Shown here: positions 27,376 to 37,168 of the stretch, one piece after another
How the letters are laid out: each line of letters begins with the position of its first letter
Numbering within the stretch: position 1 is the stretch's first letter
From: Fodinibius saliphilus
Lineage (GTDB): Bacteria; Bacteroidota; Rhodothermia; Balneolales; Balneolaceae
Assembly: GCF_005869845.1 (NCBI RefSeq)
Contig: NZ_VAWF01000001.1
Coordinates: forward strand, 868,001-932,000
DNA: 64,000 nucleotides
Direction: 5' to 3'
Notes under the pieces: generated by a model
Seen by the model: only the letters and a program-made list of their open reading frames with translations
Databases searched by the model: none
What the model was told of the DNA's origin: nothing
Translations under genes and position numbers: made by a program

Positions 27376-28911
27376 TTAATCCAGTTGCTCAATAAGTCGA
27401 CCCGCATTAAACAGCTTTCCCTCTTCAAAGGTATCTGCCATAAACTGTAGGCCGTATGGCAATCCATTAGAGTGAGTGCCTGCAGGTACACTCAACCCAC
27501 AAATTCCAGCAAGGTTGGCAGATGTAGTATAAATATCATTGAGATACATTTGCACTGGATTATCTTCATTAGTCCCAAGATCAAAGGCCGTGGTTGGTGC
27601 CGTTGGTGATATGATGACATCAACATCTTCAAAAGCTTTGGTAAAATCCTCTTTAATTAAACGGCGAACTTTTTGGGCTTTGGCATAGTAAGCATCATAA
27701 TAACCGGCACTCAACACATAAGTACCCAGCATTATGCGGCGTTTTACTTCGGGACCAAACCCTTCGGTTCTACTCTTTTTATAAAGTCGAACTAAAGCTG
27801 AGTCCATATCATCAAGCTTGGCACTTAGCTCAACCTTTTTTTCGCCCTCAACCTGTTTTATCTGGTCAGTAATTGCTTCACGTTCTAACTTGAGATCTTC
27901 TTCTACATCTTTGATATCAGCACGATGACCGTAACGAATGCCATCATATCGAGCAAGATTACTGGACGCTTCGGCTGTTGCCAAAATATAGTAGGTAGCA
28001 ATACTATACTTCATGTGTGGCAGGTGGATGGGGACCAATTCTGCTCCATTCTGTTCAAGTTCATCCAATTTTAACTGTATCCCCTCTTTAATCTCTTCGT
28101 CAAGACCTTCCCCAAAATACTCTTCTGGAACACCGATACGAATATTCGCATCCGGCTCTTCAGCAAACTGTCGATAATTAGGTACAGTTCGACTTGAAGA
28201 AGTGTTGTCATTCGGATCTGGTCCTGCTATCGTTTCCAGCAGTATAGCAGCATCTTTTACCGAATGTGTAAGTGGGCCAATACAATCGAAGGATGAAGCA
28301 AAAGCAATTAACCCGTGACGAGAAACACGCCCATATGTAGGTTTTAGTCCTACTACCCCACAATATGAAGCAGGCTGTCTAATAGATCCGCCTGTATCGG
28401 AGCCGAGAGAAGCAGTACAAAAATCTGCCGCCACTGCAGCAGCACTACCCCCCGACGATCCACCGGCTACCTTATCAGTATCAAGCGGGTTATGGGTTGG
28501 CCCGTAAATAGTATTCTCAGTTGATGATCCCATGGCAAATTCATCCATGTTCAAGCGCCCCAATAAAATGGCATCCTCATTTCGTAAACGTTCTATCACC
28601 GTGGCATCGTAAACGCTCTCAAAGTCTGAAAGAATATTTGATGCACAGGTAGCTTGTTTATCACGCTCACAAATCAGGTCTTTGACTCCAACAACCATCC
28701 CGGCCAACTTACCGGCCGTTCCGTTATCGATACGTTCCTGAATATCTTGCGCTCTACTAAGCGCACTTTCTTTATCAATGCTTACTACTGCATTGACTTC
28801 ATCATTGCGCTGCTCAATATTTGTGATATAATGCTGTACAATTTCCGGGAGTGTTAGATCACCAGAGAAAAGTGATTCTTGAACCTGGCTAAAATCTGAA
28901 AAACTCAACAA
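27376..28911 (-). CDS. gatA: Asp-tRNA(Asn)/Glu-tRNA(Gln) amidotransferase subunit A
   Basis: GatA is the glutaminase part of the GatCAB complex that amidates misacylated Glu-tRNA(Gln) or Asp-tRNA(Asn). The Ser-cisSer-Lys triad is present: K77 in GVKDLIC, S152 in AGGSSGGSAAA and S176 in GSDTGGSIRQP. The C-terminal GLPYGLQFMADTFEEGKLF is typical. The start appears to be TTG (28911 or the next codon), because no in-frame ATG lies upstream before a tatA-proximal stop. Length (511) is slightly above the norm because of a charged insert near 300-345. gatB and gatC are not adjacent. Confidence 0.95.
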   Translation of the reverse strand: MLSFSDFSQVQESLFSGDLTLPEIVQHYITNIEQRNDEVNAVVSIDKESALSRAQDIQERIDNGTAGKLAGMVVGVKDLICERDKQATCASNILSDFESVYDATVIERLRNEDAILLGRLNMDEFAMGSSTENTIYGPTHNPLDTDKVAGGSSGGSAAAVAADFCTASLGSDTGGSIRQPASYCGVVGLKPTYGRVSRHGLIAFASSFDCIGPLTHSVKDAAILLETIAGPDPNDNTSSSRTVPNYRQFAEEPDANIRIGVPEEYFGEGLDEEIKEGIQLKLDELEQNGAELVPIHLPHMKYSIATYYILATAEASSNLARYDGIRYGHRADIKDVEEDLKLEREAITDQIKQVEGEKKVELSAKLDDMDSALVRLYKKSRTEGFGPEVKRRIMLGTYVLSAGYYDAYYAKAQKVRRLIKEDFTKAFEDVDVIISPTAPTTAFDLGTNEDNPVQMYLNDIYTTSANLAGICGLSVPAGTHSNGLPYGLQFMADTFEEGKLFNAGRLIEQLD

Positions 28912-28927
28912 TAAGTATGGGTTTTAA

Positions 28928-29152
28928 TTAATCTTCTTTGTTCTTAACTTCTTCCTCGTTCTTGTCACTAGAACTTAAGCCTTCCTTTTCACCTTCTTTG
29001 ATCTCTTTTTTGATCTCATCTGAGGCTTTTTGGAATTCATTGATTCCCTGACCGATTCCTCGAGCAAGTTCGGGTATCCGCTTTGCTCCAAAAAACAATA
29101 AAACAACCAGCAGGATTATTAAAACCTCCATACCACCAAATCCACCTAACAT
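28928..29152 (-). CDS. tatA: Sec-independent translocase subunit TatA/TatE
   Basis: TatA forms the pore-like oligomer of the twin-arginine translocase, which exports folded proteins. The 74-residue protein has one N-terminal membrane helix (about 6-22), the FFGAKRIPELARGIGQGI hinge and amphipathic helix, and a Glu/Lys-rich tail. The hallmark Phe-Gly and the Pro of IPEL are present. It is transcribed just ahead of gatA with a 16-bp gap. tatC is not in the window. Confidence 0.95.
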   Translation of the reverse strand: MLGGFGGMEVLIILLVVLLFFGAKRIPELARGIGQGINEFQKASDEIKKEIKEGEKEGLSSSDKNEEEVKNKED

Positions 29153-29348
29153 AAAATATTCCTTCTAACTTTGAGTTTAAGATTAATGAGACCTTAAGAT
29201 ATGAATAATTTTCTAAACCTTTGAGCATTAGAAAGAAAAAAATAATTGCTTTTTCCTAAAAAAATGACTTGAATTTAATGTATGAAACCTTTTATTAAGG
29301 TTCTCAGTTTTATAGTTGAACCCAAAACAAAATTAAGAAGTTTTATTT

Positions 29349-29603
29349 ATGATCTGGACTGTTGAATTAGCAGCCGTATTAGATGACGCACCATTTCCCG
29401 CAACCCGTGATGAACTTATTGAATGGGCTGAGCGCAATGGTAGTCCTCAGCAGGTGCTCGATAATTTACACGAACTAGAAGAAATTGAACAAGGAGAAGA
29501 TGTCGTATATGAAAGTATAGAAGATATTTGGCCCGATTATATTGGTAAGGAGGATTTTTTCCATAATGAAGATGATGAAGGATTTAATTATGATGATGTT
29601 TAA
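29349..29603 (+). CDS. DUF2795 domain protein
   Basis: This small acidic cytosolic protein (84 residues) carries the DUF2795 pattern: WTVELAAVLDDAPFPATRDELIEWAERNG, then VLDNLHELEE and SIEDIWPDY. The fold is helical and reported members are of unknown function, often conserved as single-copy genes in Bacteroidota. A short inverted repeat, AACCTT-TTATT-AAGGTT (29286-29302), lies in its leader. A strong terminator lies 25 bp after its stop, so it is monocistronic. Confidence 0.85.
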   Translation: MIWTVELAAVLDDAPFPATRDELIEWAERNGSPQQVLDNLHELEEIEQGEDVVYESIEDIWPDYIGKEDFFHNEDDEGFNYDDV

Positions 29604-29628
29604 TTCGTAGTACAATAACATTACCTTC

Positions 29629-29668
29629 AAGCGGTTGTATGGGCTAATCCTACAACCGCTTTTTTTTG
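29629..29668 (+). terminator. Intrinsic terminator after the DUF2795 gene
   Basis: An 11-bp stem (AAGCGGTTGTA / TACAACCGCTT) with an 11-base loop is followed by eight T on the + strand. Confidence 0.92.
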
Positions 29669-29695
29669 GAAAATCTTAATGACTCTCTTTGCCCT

Positions 29696-32104
29696 TTGAA
29701 TCGAGACATCATCCTTTTCGTTTTATCGTTATGTGTGCTCGGAATTATTTCCACCAGCACTCCTACTATTGCTTTATCTCAAAACAACATAACCAGCAGT
29801 GATACTACTGATAATGTAGTACGCATCATTCGTTTTGTGGGTAACGATAATGTTAAAGATAATACCCTTGAAACTCTTATACGTACTCAAACCAATCGCG
29901 AATTTCTCGGTATTCCCCGATTTACCCCCTGGTATTTTATTTGGCAACTCACCGACAAGTTTGGAGAAAAACCTGCGTATTTAAACCGTGCAACTGTAGC
30001 CAACGATATAGAAAGAATTAAACAGTATTATAAAACTATTGGTTATCTAGAAGCAACGGTTGATACAAACATTGTAGAATTCAAGAAAAACCGTGTTGAG
30101 GTCTCTTTTCTTATTGATGAAAGTAAGGCCTTTAATATACAGACATTGGCCTACTCAGGTATCCCCAGCTTTGAGGATTCTACACTTGTACCCAACTTTC
30201 TTGCCCGTAGCCCACTTACGAAGAGCAGTATCAACGATTCTACCTTTACTGTATATAAACGATATTCTGAAAATGAGTTAACAAGCGAACGTAATCGACT
30301 TATCACATTTTTGAAAAACAATGGTTATGCTTCTGTTCAAAAAGACTCTGTCAGAGTATTGATGCGACATGATTCAACCAATCGCCACCAGCTTGATGCT
30401 TTGTTCAAAATCAATTCTGGAAAGAAGTATACCTTTGGAGATTTGCATATTTCCTTAACCGGACCTGAGGGAGATACCACCAATTACCAACAACAAGATA
30501 CGCTGCAAGGCAAACCTCACACAACAGGAAAAGCCAAAATAATTCTACAAAAAAAGAAATCAGCTCAAACAAAATATAGTCTGCTAACAAATCAGATTCT
30601 CTTCAAGCCTGGTGAAACCTTTAATAACGAACTTTATATTCGATCCATTAATGAATTTCAAAACCTAGGCATGTTAACCTTTAGGCAATTTGGGCTTAGT
30701 GAAGATGGAGGGCTGCCGGACTACTCAAAGGACCAGATACCTGCTATGTTTTCCCTTCAGACCATCCCTAAACATTCCATTAACCTAAACCTCTTTGGGA
30801 TGAAGCGATATGGTTTTGGTTCGGGAGCGGGAGTAACATATACTAATAATAATCTCTTCGGAAAGGCAGAAAATCTTCAAATAAGTTTAAATGGAAGCTT
30901 TGAATATGTCACATCCGAAACTGTGCGAGATATTGCCAACTCAAATTCTGGTTCTTACGACGGTCGGTTTTTCCAAAGTTTCGAATCACAAATAAACTAC
31001 ACCCTTCCTCGTCTTATTTTCCCGTTTAGCAACCTCAACGATAATGTATTCTTTTCTAACGGAAGAACAAGATATGGCCTCTCATTTAGTCGCTCTAATC
31101 AGTTGCTTTTTGATATCAATTCAGATATCCGTTTTAACTTACGCTACGAAGTAAAGCACAATGAACGCTTTTCCAGTTTCCTTGATTTCATAGAGTTAGA
31201 CTTATTGGATACCGATCCCTCTCCACAATTTCGGGAAGCCTTGCGTAATGATTTTGGAGAAGATTCTTTTGAATACCAGCGCATACTGGAAGATTTTCGA
31301 CCGCAGGTATCATCTATACTTCGTTACACCTTTCGGAGTAAACGCACTGATCTTATCAAACGTGATTATGGCTATTTTAGCGAATATTCTATTGCAGTCG
31401 GGGGTAATATCCCCTATTTGGCTGATCGTTTTATTGTAACGCCCAATACACTTGAAGGCCATTTACCACCTATAATAACGGGTAGCCAAAATAATCTTGC
31501 CTATAGTCGTTTTGTAAAAGGAACAGCTGATTACCGAAAATATATCCCTATTTCCAATAATGCTGTTTTTGGTTATCGGGGTTTCTTGGGACTCGCATTC
31601 CCCTATGGTAAAAGCACCTCTATCCCACTAAACCAACGCTTTTATGCCGGAGGAAACAATGATATTCGCGGATGGGATATTTACAGTTTGGGTCCCGGTG
31701 CAATTCCACTTGATGATGTTACTATCAACGGTGGGGGAATTAAGCTATTGGCACAAACCGAAGTTCGGCAACGTTTTATTCGCAACTTTTTATCTGCAGA
31801 TTGGATTGCTGCATGGTTCACTGATGCTGGTAATACTTGGTATGGTCCACGCACAGAATTCCCTTCTGACGGAATGAATCAACAAACTACTGCCAGCCAG
31901 AGAGAACGACTACTCAAACTAGGTAAGTTTAAATTTGACCAATTCTATAAACAAATTGCTGTCAGTTCTGGATTAGGCTTACGATTCGACTGGGAATATG
32001 TAGTCGCTCGGTTCGATTTTGCCTTTCGGATTCATGACTTGCAAAAAGGTTGGTTTGAAGATAAAAAGTTATACTTTAGTTTTGGTATCGGTCATTCATT
32101 CTAA
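29696..32104 (+). CDS. BamA/TamA-family outer-membrane assembly protein (Omp85)
   Basis: This Omp85 protein inserts or exports proteins at the outer membrane. I use TTG 29696 as the start, since it gives NRDIILFVLSLCVLG, a clean signal peptide; an in-frame TTG 30 bases earlier overlaps the upstream terminator. POTRA-like repeats cover about residues 40-270 (for example IRFVGNDNVKDNTLETLI). The 16-strand barrel follows, with the loop-6 motif FYAGGNNDIRGWD, and the chain ends FSFGIGHSF with the terminal Phe required for insertion. Three POTRA-like units and about 800 residues suggest a TamA/BamA paralogue, not the housekeeping BamA with five POTRAs. Confidence 0.9.
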   Translation: MNRDIILFVLSLCVLGIISTSTPTIALSQNNITSSDTTDNVVRIIRFVGNDNVKDNTLETLIRTQTNREFLGIPRFTPWYFIWQLTDKFGEKPAYLNRATVANDIERIKQYYKTIGYLEATVDTNIVEFKKNRVEVSFLIDESKAFNIQTLAYSGIPSFEDSTLVPNFLARSPLTKSSINDSTFTVYKRYSENELTSERNRLITFLKNNGYASVQKDSVRVLMRHDSTNRHQLDALFKINSGKKYTFGDLHISLTGPEGDTTNYQQQDTLQGKPHTTGKAKIILQKKKSAQTKYSLLTNQILFKPGETFNNELYIRSINEFQNLGMLTFRQFGLSEDGGLPDYSKDQIPAMFSLQTIPKHSINLNLFGMKRYGFGSGAGVTYTNNNLFGKAENLQISLNGSFEYVTSETVRDIANSNSGSYDGRFFQSFESQINYTLPRLIFPFSNLNDNVFFSNGRTRYGLSFSRSNQLLFDINSDIRFNLRYEVKHNERFSSFLDFIELDLLDTDPSPQFREALRNDFGEDSFEYQRILEDFRPQVSSILRYTFRSKRTDLIKRDYGYFSEYSIAVGGNIPYLADRFIVTPNTLEGHLPPIITGSQNNLAYSRFVKGTADYRKYIPISNNAVFGYRGFLGLAFPYGKSTSIPLNQRFYAGGNNDIRGWDIYSLGPGAIPLDDVTINGGGIKLLAQTEVRQRFIRNFLSADWIAAWFTDAGNTWYGPRTEFPSDGMNQQTTASQRERLLKLGKFKFDQFYKQIAVSSGLGLRFDWEYVVARFDFAFRIHDLQKGWFEDKKLYFSFGIGHSF

Positions 32105-32180
32105 ATTCTTTTTTTAAGTTGATTTAGTACTTCACAGCATTGAGATTGTCGGTATAACTCTTTCATTAAATCATAGTTAA

Positions 32181-32729
32181 ATGTTCGGATCTAAAAAGTT
32201 TGGGAAAGTCAAAAATAAGGGAGACATCATTTTCAACTCCCGTTTTCTCAAAAACCTGACTACCCTGGAACGATCAGAGTTTCTACAATACTGCCATCGT
32301 CGTAAATACAAAGAGAATGAGCATATTTATTACCAGGGAGATCCCGGTACTGGTATGTATTTTATCGAAGAAGGTAAAGTAGAGCTTATAGTAGAACCAG
32401 AACCTGGCGCAGAGGATGAAGCCCAAAGCTGTACTATTGAATCACCTGAAAGCTTTGGTGCACTGTCAATTGGTTATGAACTGAGGCGCATTAGTAGTGC
32501 AAAGTGCCTAACCGACTGTGTTTTGATGGGATTTTTTAAACCGGATTTTGAGACCTTGAAAAAACGTCATCCCAGTATTGCTGTAAAATTTATGGAAACA
32601 TTAGCTATGATCTCTATGAAACAGCTTGAAATTGTAACGAAAGAACTAAAAAAAGTGAGTTCTGCCGAACACGCCTTTTCTCTGCAGTTTAAAACATATT
32701 TAAACAAAGAAAACGAAAATACTCTTTAG
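32181..32729 (+). CDS. Cyclic-nucleotide-binding domain protein without a DNA-binding domain
   Basis: The 182-residue protein has one cNMP-binding beta-roll (about 20-140), with YYQGDPGTGMYFIEEGKVELI matching the family's P-loop strand and GALSIGYELRRISSAKC the phosphate-binding region. A single C-terminal helical segment replaces the Crp-type HTH. The usual Arg of the phosphate cassette is not in the standard RxA context, so nucleotide binding is uncertain. It may gate or sense through protein contact. The next gene (rlmD) starts 11 bp after its stop. Confidence 0.85.
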   Translation: MFGSKKFGKVKNKGDIIFNSRFLKNLTTLERSEFLQYCHRRKYKENEHIYYQGDPGTGMYFIEEGKVELIVEPEPGAEDEAQSCTIESPESFGALSIGYELRRISSAKCLTDCVLMGFFKPDFETLKKRHPSIAVKFMETLAMISMKQLEIVTKELKKVSSAEHAFSLQFKTYLNKENENTL

Positions 32730-32739
32730 CATTACTCGA

Positions 32740-34149
32740 ATGGCATTAAAAAAAGGAAATGATATTAAACTCAAAATCGATGATGCAGCATATAAAGGCA
32801 AGGGCATTGGTAAAATTGATGGATTAGCTGTTTTCGTTCCCAATACCGCACCCGGCGACCGTATCAAGGCACGGGTCATGAAAAAGAAAAAGAATTATGC
32901 CGAAGCAAAACTGCTAGAGGTTCTTGAAGAAGGCCCTTATCGTATCGATCCCAAATGCCAACACGCTAAAAATTGCGGAGGATGTAGCTGGCAGCATGTT
33001 TCTTACAAGCATCAAAAAGAGTTTAAGCAAGATCAGGTGCGTGATCACATACATCGCATCGGGGGTCTGACTGACCTCGAAGTGAGTCCCATTATCAGTT
33101 GCGATAACCCTTTTTACTATCGCAATAAAATGGAGTACTCCATTGGGCACAAACGGTGGCTAAGTCAAGAAGAAGTGAATCGTGATGAATATGTAGATGA
33201 CCGTTGTTTCGCGGTAGGGTTACACGCACCGGGTCGTTTCGATAAGATCTTAAACATCAGAGAATGCCACCTCCAAGATCCCATTTCGTATAAAATAATG
33301 GATTTCTTTCGGCAGTGGTGTATAAAAAATGATATTGCGCCCTTTAACCGAATTGAGAATAAGGGTTTTATGCGCAATTTAATCATCAGAAAGGCTTTTT
33401 ACACCGATGATTTGATGGTTAATGTTGTAACCTATCAGGACGATCAGGGATTAATCGAGGCACTTGCTAAAGCCCTACGTGAAGAATTTCCTGAAATTAC
33501 AACTATCATCAATAATGTAAACGATACCAAGTCCCCTACTTCCGAAGGCCGATACGAAAAAGTTATTTACGGACCAGGATATATTACGGATAAGATTGGT
33601 GACTATCACTTCAATATTGATGCTAATGCCTTCTTCCAAACCAATACCCCACAAGCCGAACAGCTGTATGAGGTTGTTAAACAGTTTGCTGACATAGAAG
33701 CTGATAATATTATCTATGATCTCTACTGTGGAGTTGGAACTTTGACAATATACCTAAGTGACAAAGCACAAAAAGTAGTGGGAATTGAACTGGAGGAAGT
33801 AGCAATTAAAAATGCCCGGAGAAATGCGGAAGTGAATAATATTGCAAATGTCTCATTTATTAAGGGCGACATGAAAGATGTATTCACCGAGGCGGTTACC
33901 AATAAATTTGGCGCACCTGACTGTTTAATTACCGATCCCCCACGTGCCGGCATGCACCCTGATGTAGTCGATCGTCTTAAAGAGCTAAAAGTACCTAGAA
34001 TAGTATATGTAAGCTGTAATAGTTCGACTATGGCACGTGATCTCCAAAAACTTAACGAAGTTTATGAGATACAGGAAGTTCAACCGGTAGATATGTTTCC
34101 ACAGACCTATCACATAGAAACAGTGGCTAAACTGGCCCTTAGAAAATAA
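32740..34149 (+). CDS. rlmD: 23S rRNA (uracil-5-)-methyltransferase, RlmD/RumA type
   Basis: The enzyme makes 5-methyluridine in 23S rRNA (or at a related site) using SAM. An N-terminal TRAM domain (about 1-65) is followed by the iron-sulfur ligands C73, C79 and C82 (CQHAKNCGGC). The SAM site is YDLYCGVGTLTIYL, then ITDPPRAGMHPDVV. The nucleophile is C426 in YVSCNSSTMARDL, with the base Glu in YHIETVAKL. The sequence cannot separate RlmD from RlmCD, which methylates two positions. Length (469) is normal. Confidence 0.93.
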   Translation: MALKKGNDIKLKIDDAAYKGKGIGKIDGLAVFVPNTAPGDRIKARVMKKKKNYAEAKLLEVLEEGPYRIDPKCQHAKNCGGCSWQHVSYKHQKEFKQDQVRDHIHRIGGLTDLEVSPIISCDNPFYYRNKMEYSIGHKRWLSQEEVNRDEYVDDRCFAVGLHAPGRFDKILNIRECHLQDPISYKIMDFFRQWCIKNDIAPFNRIENKGFMRNLIIRKAFYTDDLMVNVVTYQDDQGLIEALAKALREEFPEITTIINNVNDTKSPTSEGRYEKVIYGPGYITDKIGDYHFNIDANAFFQTNTPQAEQLYEVVKQFADIEADNIIYDLYCGVGTLTIYLSDKAQKVVGIELEEVAIKNARRNAEVNNIANVSFIKGDMKDVFTEAVTNKFGAPDCLITDPPRAGMHPDVVDRLKELKVPRIVYVSCNSSTMARDLQKLNEVYEIQEVQPVDMFPQTYHIETVAKLALRK

Positions 34150-34311
34150 TTCGGTACAAGGATAACTACTTGGGCCATTTATTAAAAGGGACTTCTACAA
34201 ATATCTGTACCTTGCTTTCGGTTATACGCACACCCTATGTTTGTCCTTTTAACGAAAGCATAACTCCCTATGAGGTGTTTTTACCAGGCAGTTTTTGGAA
34301 GTCCTTTAAAA

Positions 34312-35454
34312 CTAATCTGCTGGAATTAGCTTTAGGAATACAGGCTGAGAAACCTTTATCTCTGTCTCTGTAGACTCTAAAAGTCCATTTTCCCTATCTC
34401 GTTTAAAAACCACGATATTATCAGTTTTACGATTTGCCACAAGCAAGAAATTTCCTGTAGGATCAATCGTAAAGTTCCGGGGATGTATCCCTCTTGTTGA
34501 TTGCCTTCCCACTTTGGTAAGCGTTCCCTCTTGCTGATCAATGCTATAAATAACAATATCATTTAGATTCTCACGATTCGACGCATACAGAAATCGACCA
34601 TCAGGAGAAATATGTATATCAGCAGCAGTTTTAGGTCCCTTATACCCCTCTGGGAGAGTACTGGTAGTCTGTATAGGACGAAGAGAATCCCCTTGATAGC
34701 TAAAAGCTGAGACCGTTCCATTAAGCTCATTTATCAAATACGAAAAACTATTTTTAGGATGGTTCGTAATATGACGAGGACCAGCACCGGCAGCTGCAGC
34801 AGAGCTGAAAGCAGGTTTAGAATCCAAACTAACTGTTTTACGATCGAATGCATAGCCATACACCTTATCGGTTCCCAAATCAGTCACTAACAAATGATTT
34901 CCATCAGCAGAAAGTATAGTACAGTGTACATGTGGGCTATTTTGCCGATTTTTATTAATACTGTTTCCCCGATGTTGGATCGTCATCGTGGCCTCTGCCA
35001 ATGTACCATTATCGCGTATGGGATAGAGTGAAACATTGCCACCAACATAATTACCCACAAATACAGCCTTCCCTTTATTATCAGTACTGATATAACATGG
35101 AGCACCGCCCATACTGGACTGTTTGTTCAGAAACATGAGCTCTTGCTTTTCTTTATCAAATGAAAATGCACTAACGGTTGAATTAGCCGAATCAGCAGCT
35201 TCATTGACGGCATATAGGTTGGAATGATCCTCGGATAATGTTAGATAGGATGGGTTATCAACACCCTTGGTCACTCCTATGGAATCGATAGTCCCTGTAT
35301 TCGTATCAAAAGTATACAGGTAGATACCTTCACTGGCTTCACTGGTATAAGTTCCTACAAAAAGAAAGTAATCGGAGGAGGTATCTGTTGTATTACAAGC
35401 CCATCCGCTGAAAATAACAAATATTGCCAGCATCAAAATTCTAAAATGGTTCAT
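34312..35454 (-). CDS. Seven-bladed beta-propeller lactonase-like lipoprotein
   Basis: This is a lactonase (6-phosphogluconolactonase Pgl-like) propeller. The ATG at 35454 gives the lipoprotein leader MNHFRILMLAIFVIFSGWAC; a TTG upstream would add five residues. Motifs of the family include FVGTYTSEASEGIYLY, SPHVHCTILSADGNHLLVTDLGTDK, AGPRHITNHP and HPRNFTIDPTGNFLLVANR. The lipoprotein signal argues against a cytosolic pentose-phosphate role and for an envelope sugar-lactone or signalling function. It follows the S10 peptidase gene by 18 bp on the same strand. Confidence 0.85.
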   Translation of the reverse strand: MNHFRILMLAIFVIFSGWACNTTDTSSDYFLFVGTYTSEASEGIYLYTFDTNTGTIDSIGVTKGVDNPSYLTLSEDHSNLYAVNEAADSANSTVSAFSFDKEKQELMFLNKQSSMGGAPCYISTDNKGKAVFVGNYVGGNVSLYPIRDNGTLAEATMTIQHRGNSINKNRQNSPHVHCTILSADGNHLLVTDLGTDKVYGYAFDRKTVSLDSKPAFSSAAAAGAGPRHITNHPKNSFSYLINELNGTVSAFSYQGDSLRPIQTTSTLPEGYKGPKTAADIHISPDGRFLYASNRENLNDIVIYSIDQQEGTLTKVGRQSTRGIHPRNFTIDPTGNFLLVANRKTDNIVVFKRDRENGLLESTETEIKVSQPVFLKLIPAD

Positions 35455-35472
35455 AAGTACTACTCTCAAATG

Positions 35473-36981
35473 TTAGTATTTAGCAGGTACCCCATCTTTT
35501 GGTATCGACTGCTTGATAAATGTTCTAATATCGTCATTAGCAGATTCAAGATCCTCTTTACGTAAATACATCATATGCCCGCTTCGATAGCCTTTAAACT
35601 GGATACGGTCTTGCAGCTTCCCACTACGATCCATATTCCATATCGTATATTTAGCATCAAAATACGGAGTTCCGCCATCGTAATATCCCGACTGCACCAT
35701 TACATTCAGAAAAGGATTTTCATTCATTGCCGACTGCAGGTTTTGGCCGGTTCTATTATTTTCGCGATCCCACGGATGCACGGGACCGAATAGCCAGTAT
35801 TGAAGATCTGTTTCATATCCTAAATCGTTGCGTAGATAGTGGTTAATAGCAGGAGTAAATGCATGGTTCCAAGAGCTTAGCGCGGGATCATACGTATAGC
35901 GCTCTCCCCCACTCTGGGGATCCTGCCCCCTATACCTGGAATCCAAGCGACCTATAGTTAATTCTTTTTCATCGCGTAACAACTCTTTCCAAAAAAATGA
36001 CGTTGATATACTCAGGTTACGATCAAGTATTGCGCCTTTAGAAATACCGGAATAATAAGCCACTTTCTCAGCCACTTTTTGCTTCTGCGAATCCTCAAGT
36101 GCTCCTCCTTTTGATAAAGCAGGGATATATTTATCAATTGTATAGGCTTCTACTTCGGGTAATATGTCAGCAAGGTCTTGCTGTTGCAGTGCGTTTGGCA
36201 AGGCCTCATGGTACCAGGCTGCAGCTGTAAAGTATGGTAACGTAAGGGCATCCCCTACCGGACCGTCCCGATCGATACCAAGTCCTGTTGGTGAAACTAG
36301 TATAATCCCATTCAGGAACATCCACTGAGAATTCTGCAGTTCTTTTGCAAGCCCGGAAACTCGAGTTGTACCATAGCTTTCACCTATCAAAAATTTAGGT
36401 GACCTCCACCGTTGATTACGCGAGACGAAAGTATCGATCCAATCAGCCAAATAATCGATATCAGCATTGACACCAAAGAACTTTTCCTTTTTAACCTCCT
36501 TATCAACAATTCTGGAGAAACCGGTATTAACAGGATTTACATATAAAATATCTGCTATATCCAAAATTGAATGGGGGTTGCTTTCGACCCCATAGGGTTG
36601 GACCGGGAATCCCTCATCACTAATTTTAACTTTCTTGGGGCCGGTGTAACCGATATGCATCCAAACGGAAGCCGATCCGGGTCCGCCATTAAATGATATT
36701 ACCAGTGGACGTCGTTCCGTATCATCAACATTAGTACGTTTATAATAAGTATAAAAAAGAGAGGCTATAGGTTTTCCATCTTCATCCCATACCGGCTGAT
36801 GGCCAACTGTAGCAGAATAAGAAACCTCCTCTCCGTTAATCCGTTGTTCATGATCAGTAGTAACCGCTGTATCAATATTCACTTCAACATTCTGAGCAAA
36901 TAACGGTGATGAACTTAGCAGTAACAACATCCCAAAAACCATAGGATAGAACGAGCGATTGTCTTCCATTTTAGCATCCAT
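35473..36981 (-). CDS. S10 family serine carboxypeptidase, exported
   Basis: This extracytoplasmic serine carboxypeptidase starts at ATG 36981 or the in-frame ATG at 36969. The signal peptide ends SSSPLFAQ. Motifs: oxyanion loop ISFNGGPGSASVWMH, nucleophile in LIGESYGTTRVSGLA, and the catalytic His in YRSGHMMYL. The Asp is likely in VQSGYYDGGTPYF. Length (502) matches bacterial S10 peptidases. The divergent desaturase gene lies 187 bp away, with a perfect inverted repeat between them. Confidence 0.9.
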   Translation of the reverse strand: MDAKMEDNRSFYPMVFGMLLLLSSSPLFAQNVEVNIDTAVTTDHEQRINGEEVSYSATVGHQPVWDEDGKPIASLFYTYYKRTNVDDTERRPLVISFNGGPGSASVWMHIGYTGPKKVKISDEGFPVQPYGVESNPHSILDIADILYVNPVNTGFSRIVDKEVKKEKFFGVNADIDYLADWIDTFVSRNQRWRSPKFLIGESYGTTRVSGLAKELQNSQWMFLNGIILVSPTGLGIDRDGPVGDALTLPYFTAAAWYHEALPNALQQQDLADILPEVEAYTIDKYIPALSKGGALEDSQKQKVAEKVAYYSGISKGAILDRNLSISTSFFWKELLRDEKELTIGRLDSRYRGQDPQSGGERYTYDPALSSWNHAFTPAINHYLRNDLGYETDLQYWLFGPVHPWDRENNRTGQNLQSAMNENPFLNVMVQSGYYDGGTPYFDAKYTIWNMDRSGKLQDRIQFKGYRSGHMMYLRKEDLESANDDIRTFIKQSIPKDGVPAKY

Positions 36982-37113
36982 AACCCAACTTATTTATTAA
37001 TAAAAAAAGTAATAACCTTAAATAACAGATCATTAAAATAGTTGCCATAAACTCAGTTACAAATTTATGGGATTATTAAACTGTCAAATCTTGTTAAAAA
37101 TCTTCAATGTACG

Positions 37114-37143
37114 AAGGTAATCCATTTAAATAACGATTACCTT
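37114..37143. promoter_or_regulatory. Inverted repeat upstream of the CrtI-like gene
   Basis: Arms AAGGTAATC (37114-37122) and GATTACCTT (37135-37143) pair perfectly over a 12-base loop, 25 bp before the desaturase ATG, followed by TTTTAG. An operator for the divergent pair or an attenuator stem are both possible. Confidence 0.45.
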
Positions 37144-37168
37144 TTAGAAAATTCTTATAATACTTTTT

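Noticed and set aside
34150-34311. Partial inverted repeat GCTTTCG ... CGAAAGC
   Set aside because: The loop is about 30 bases, the match is imperfect and no T tract follows.
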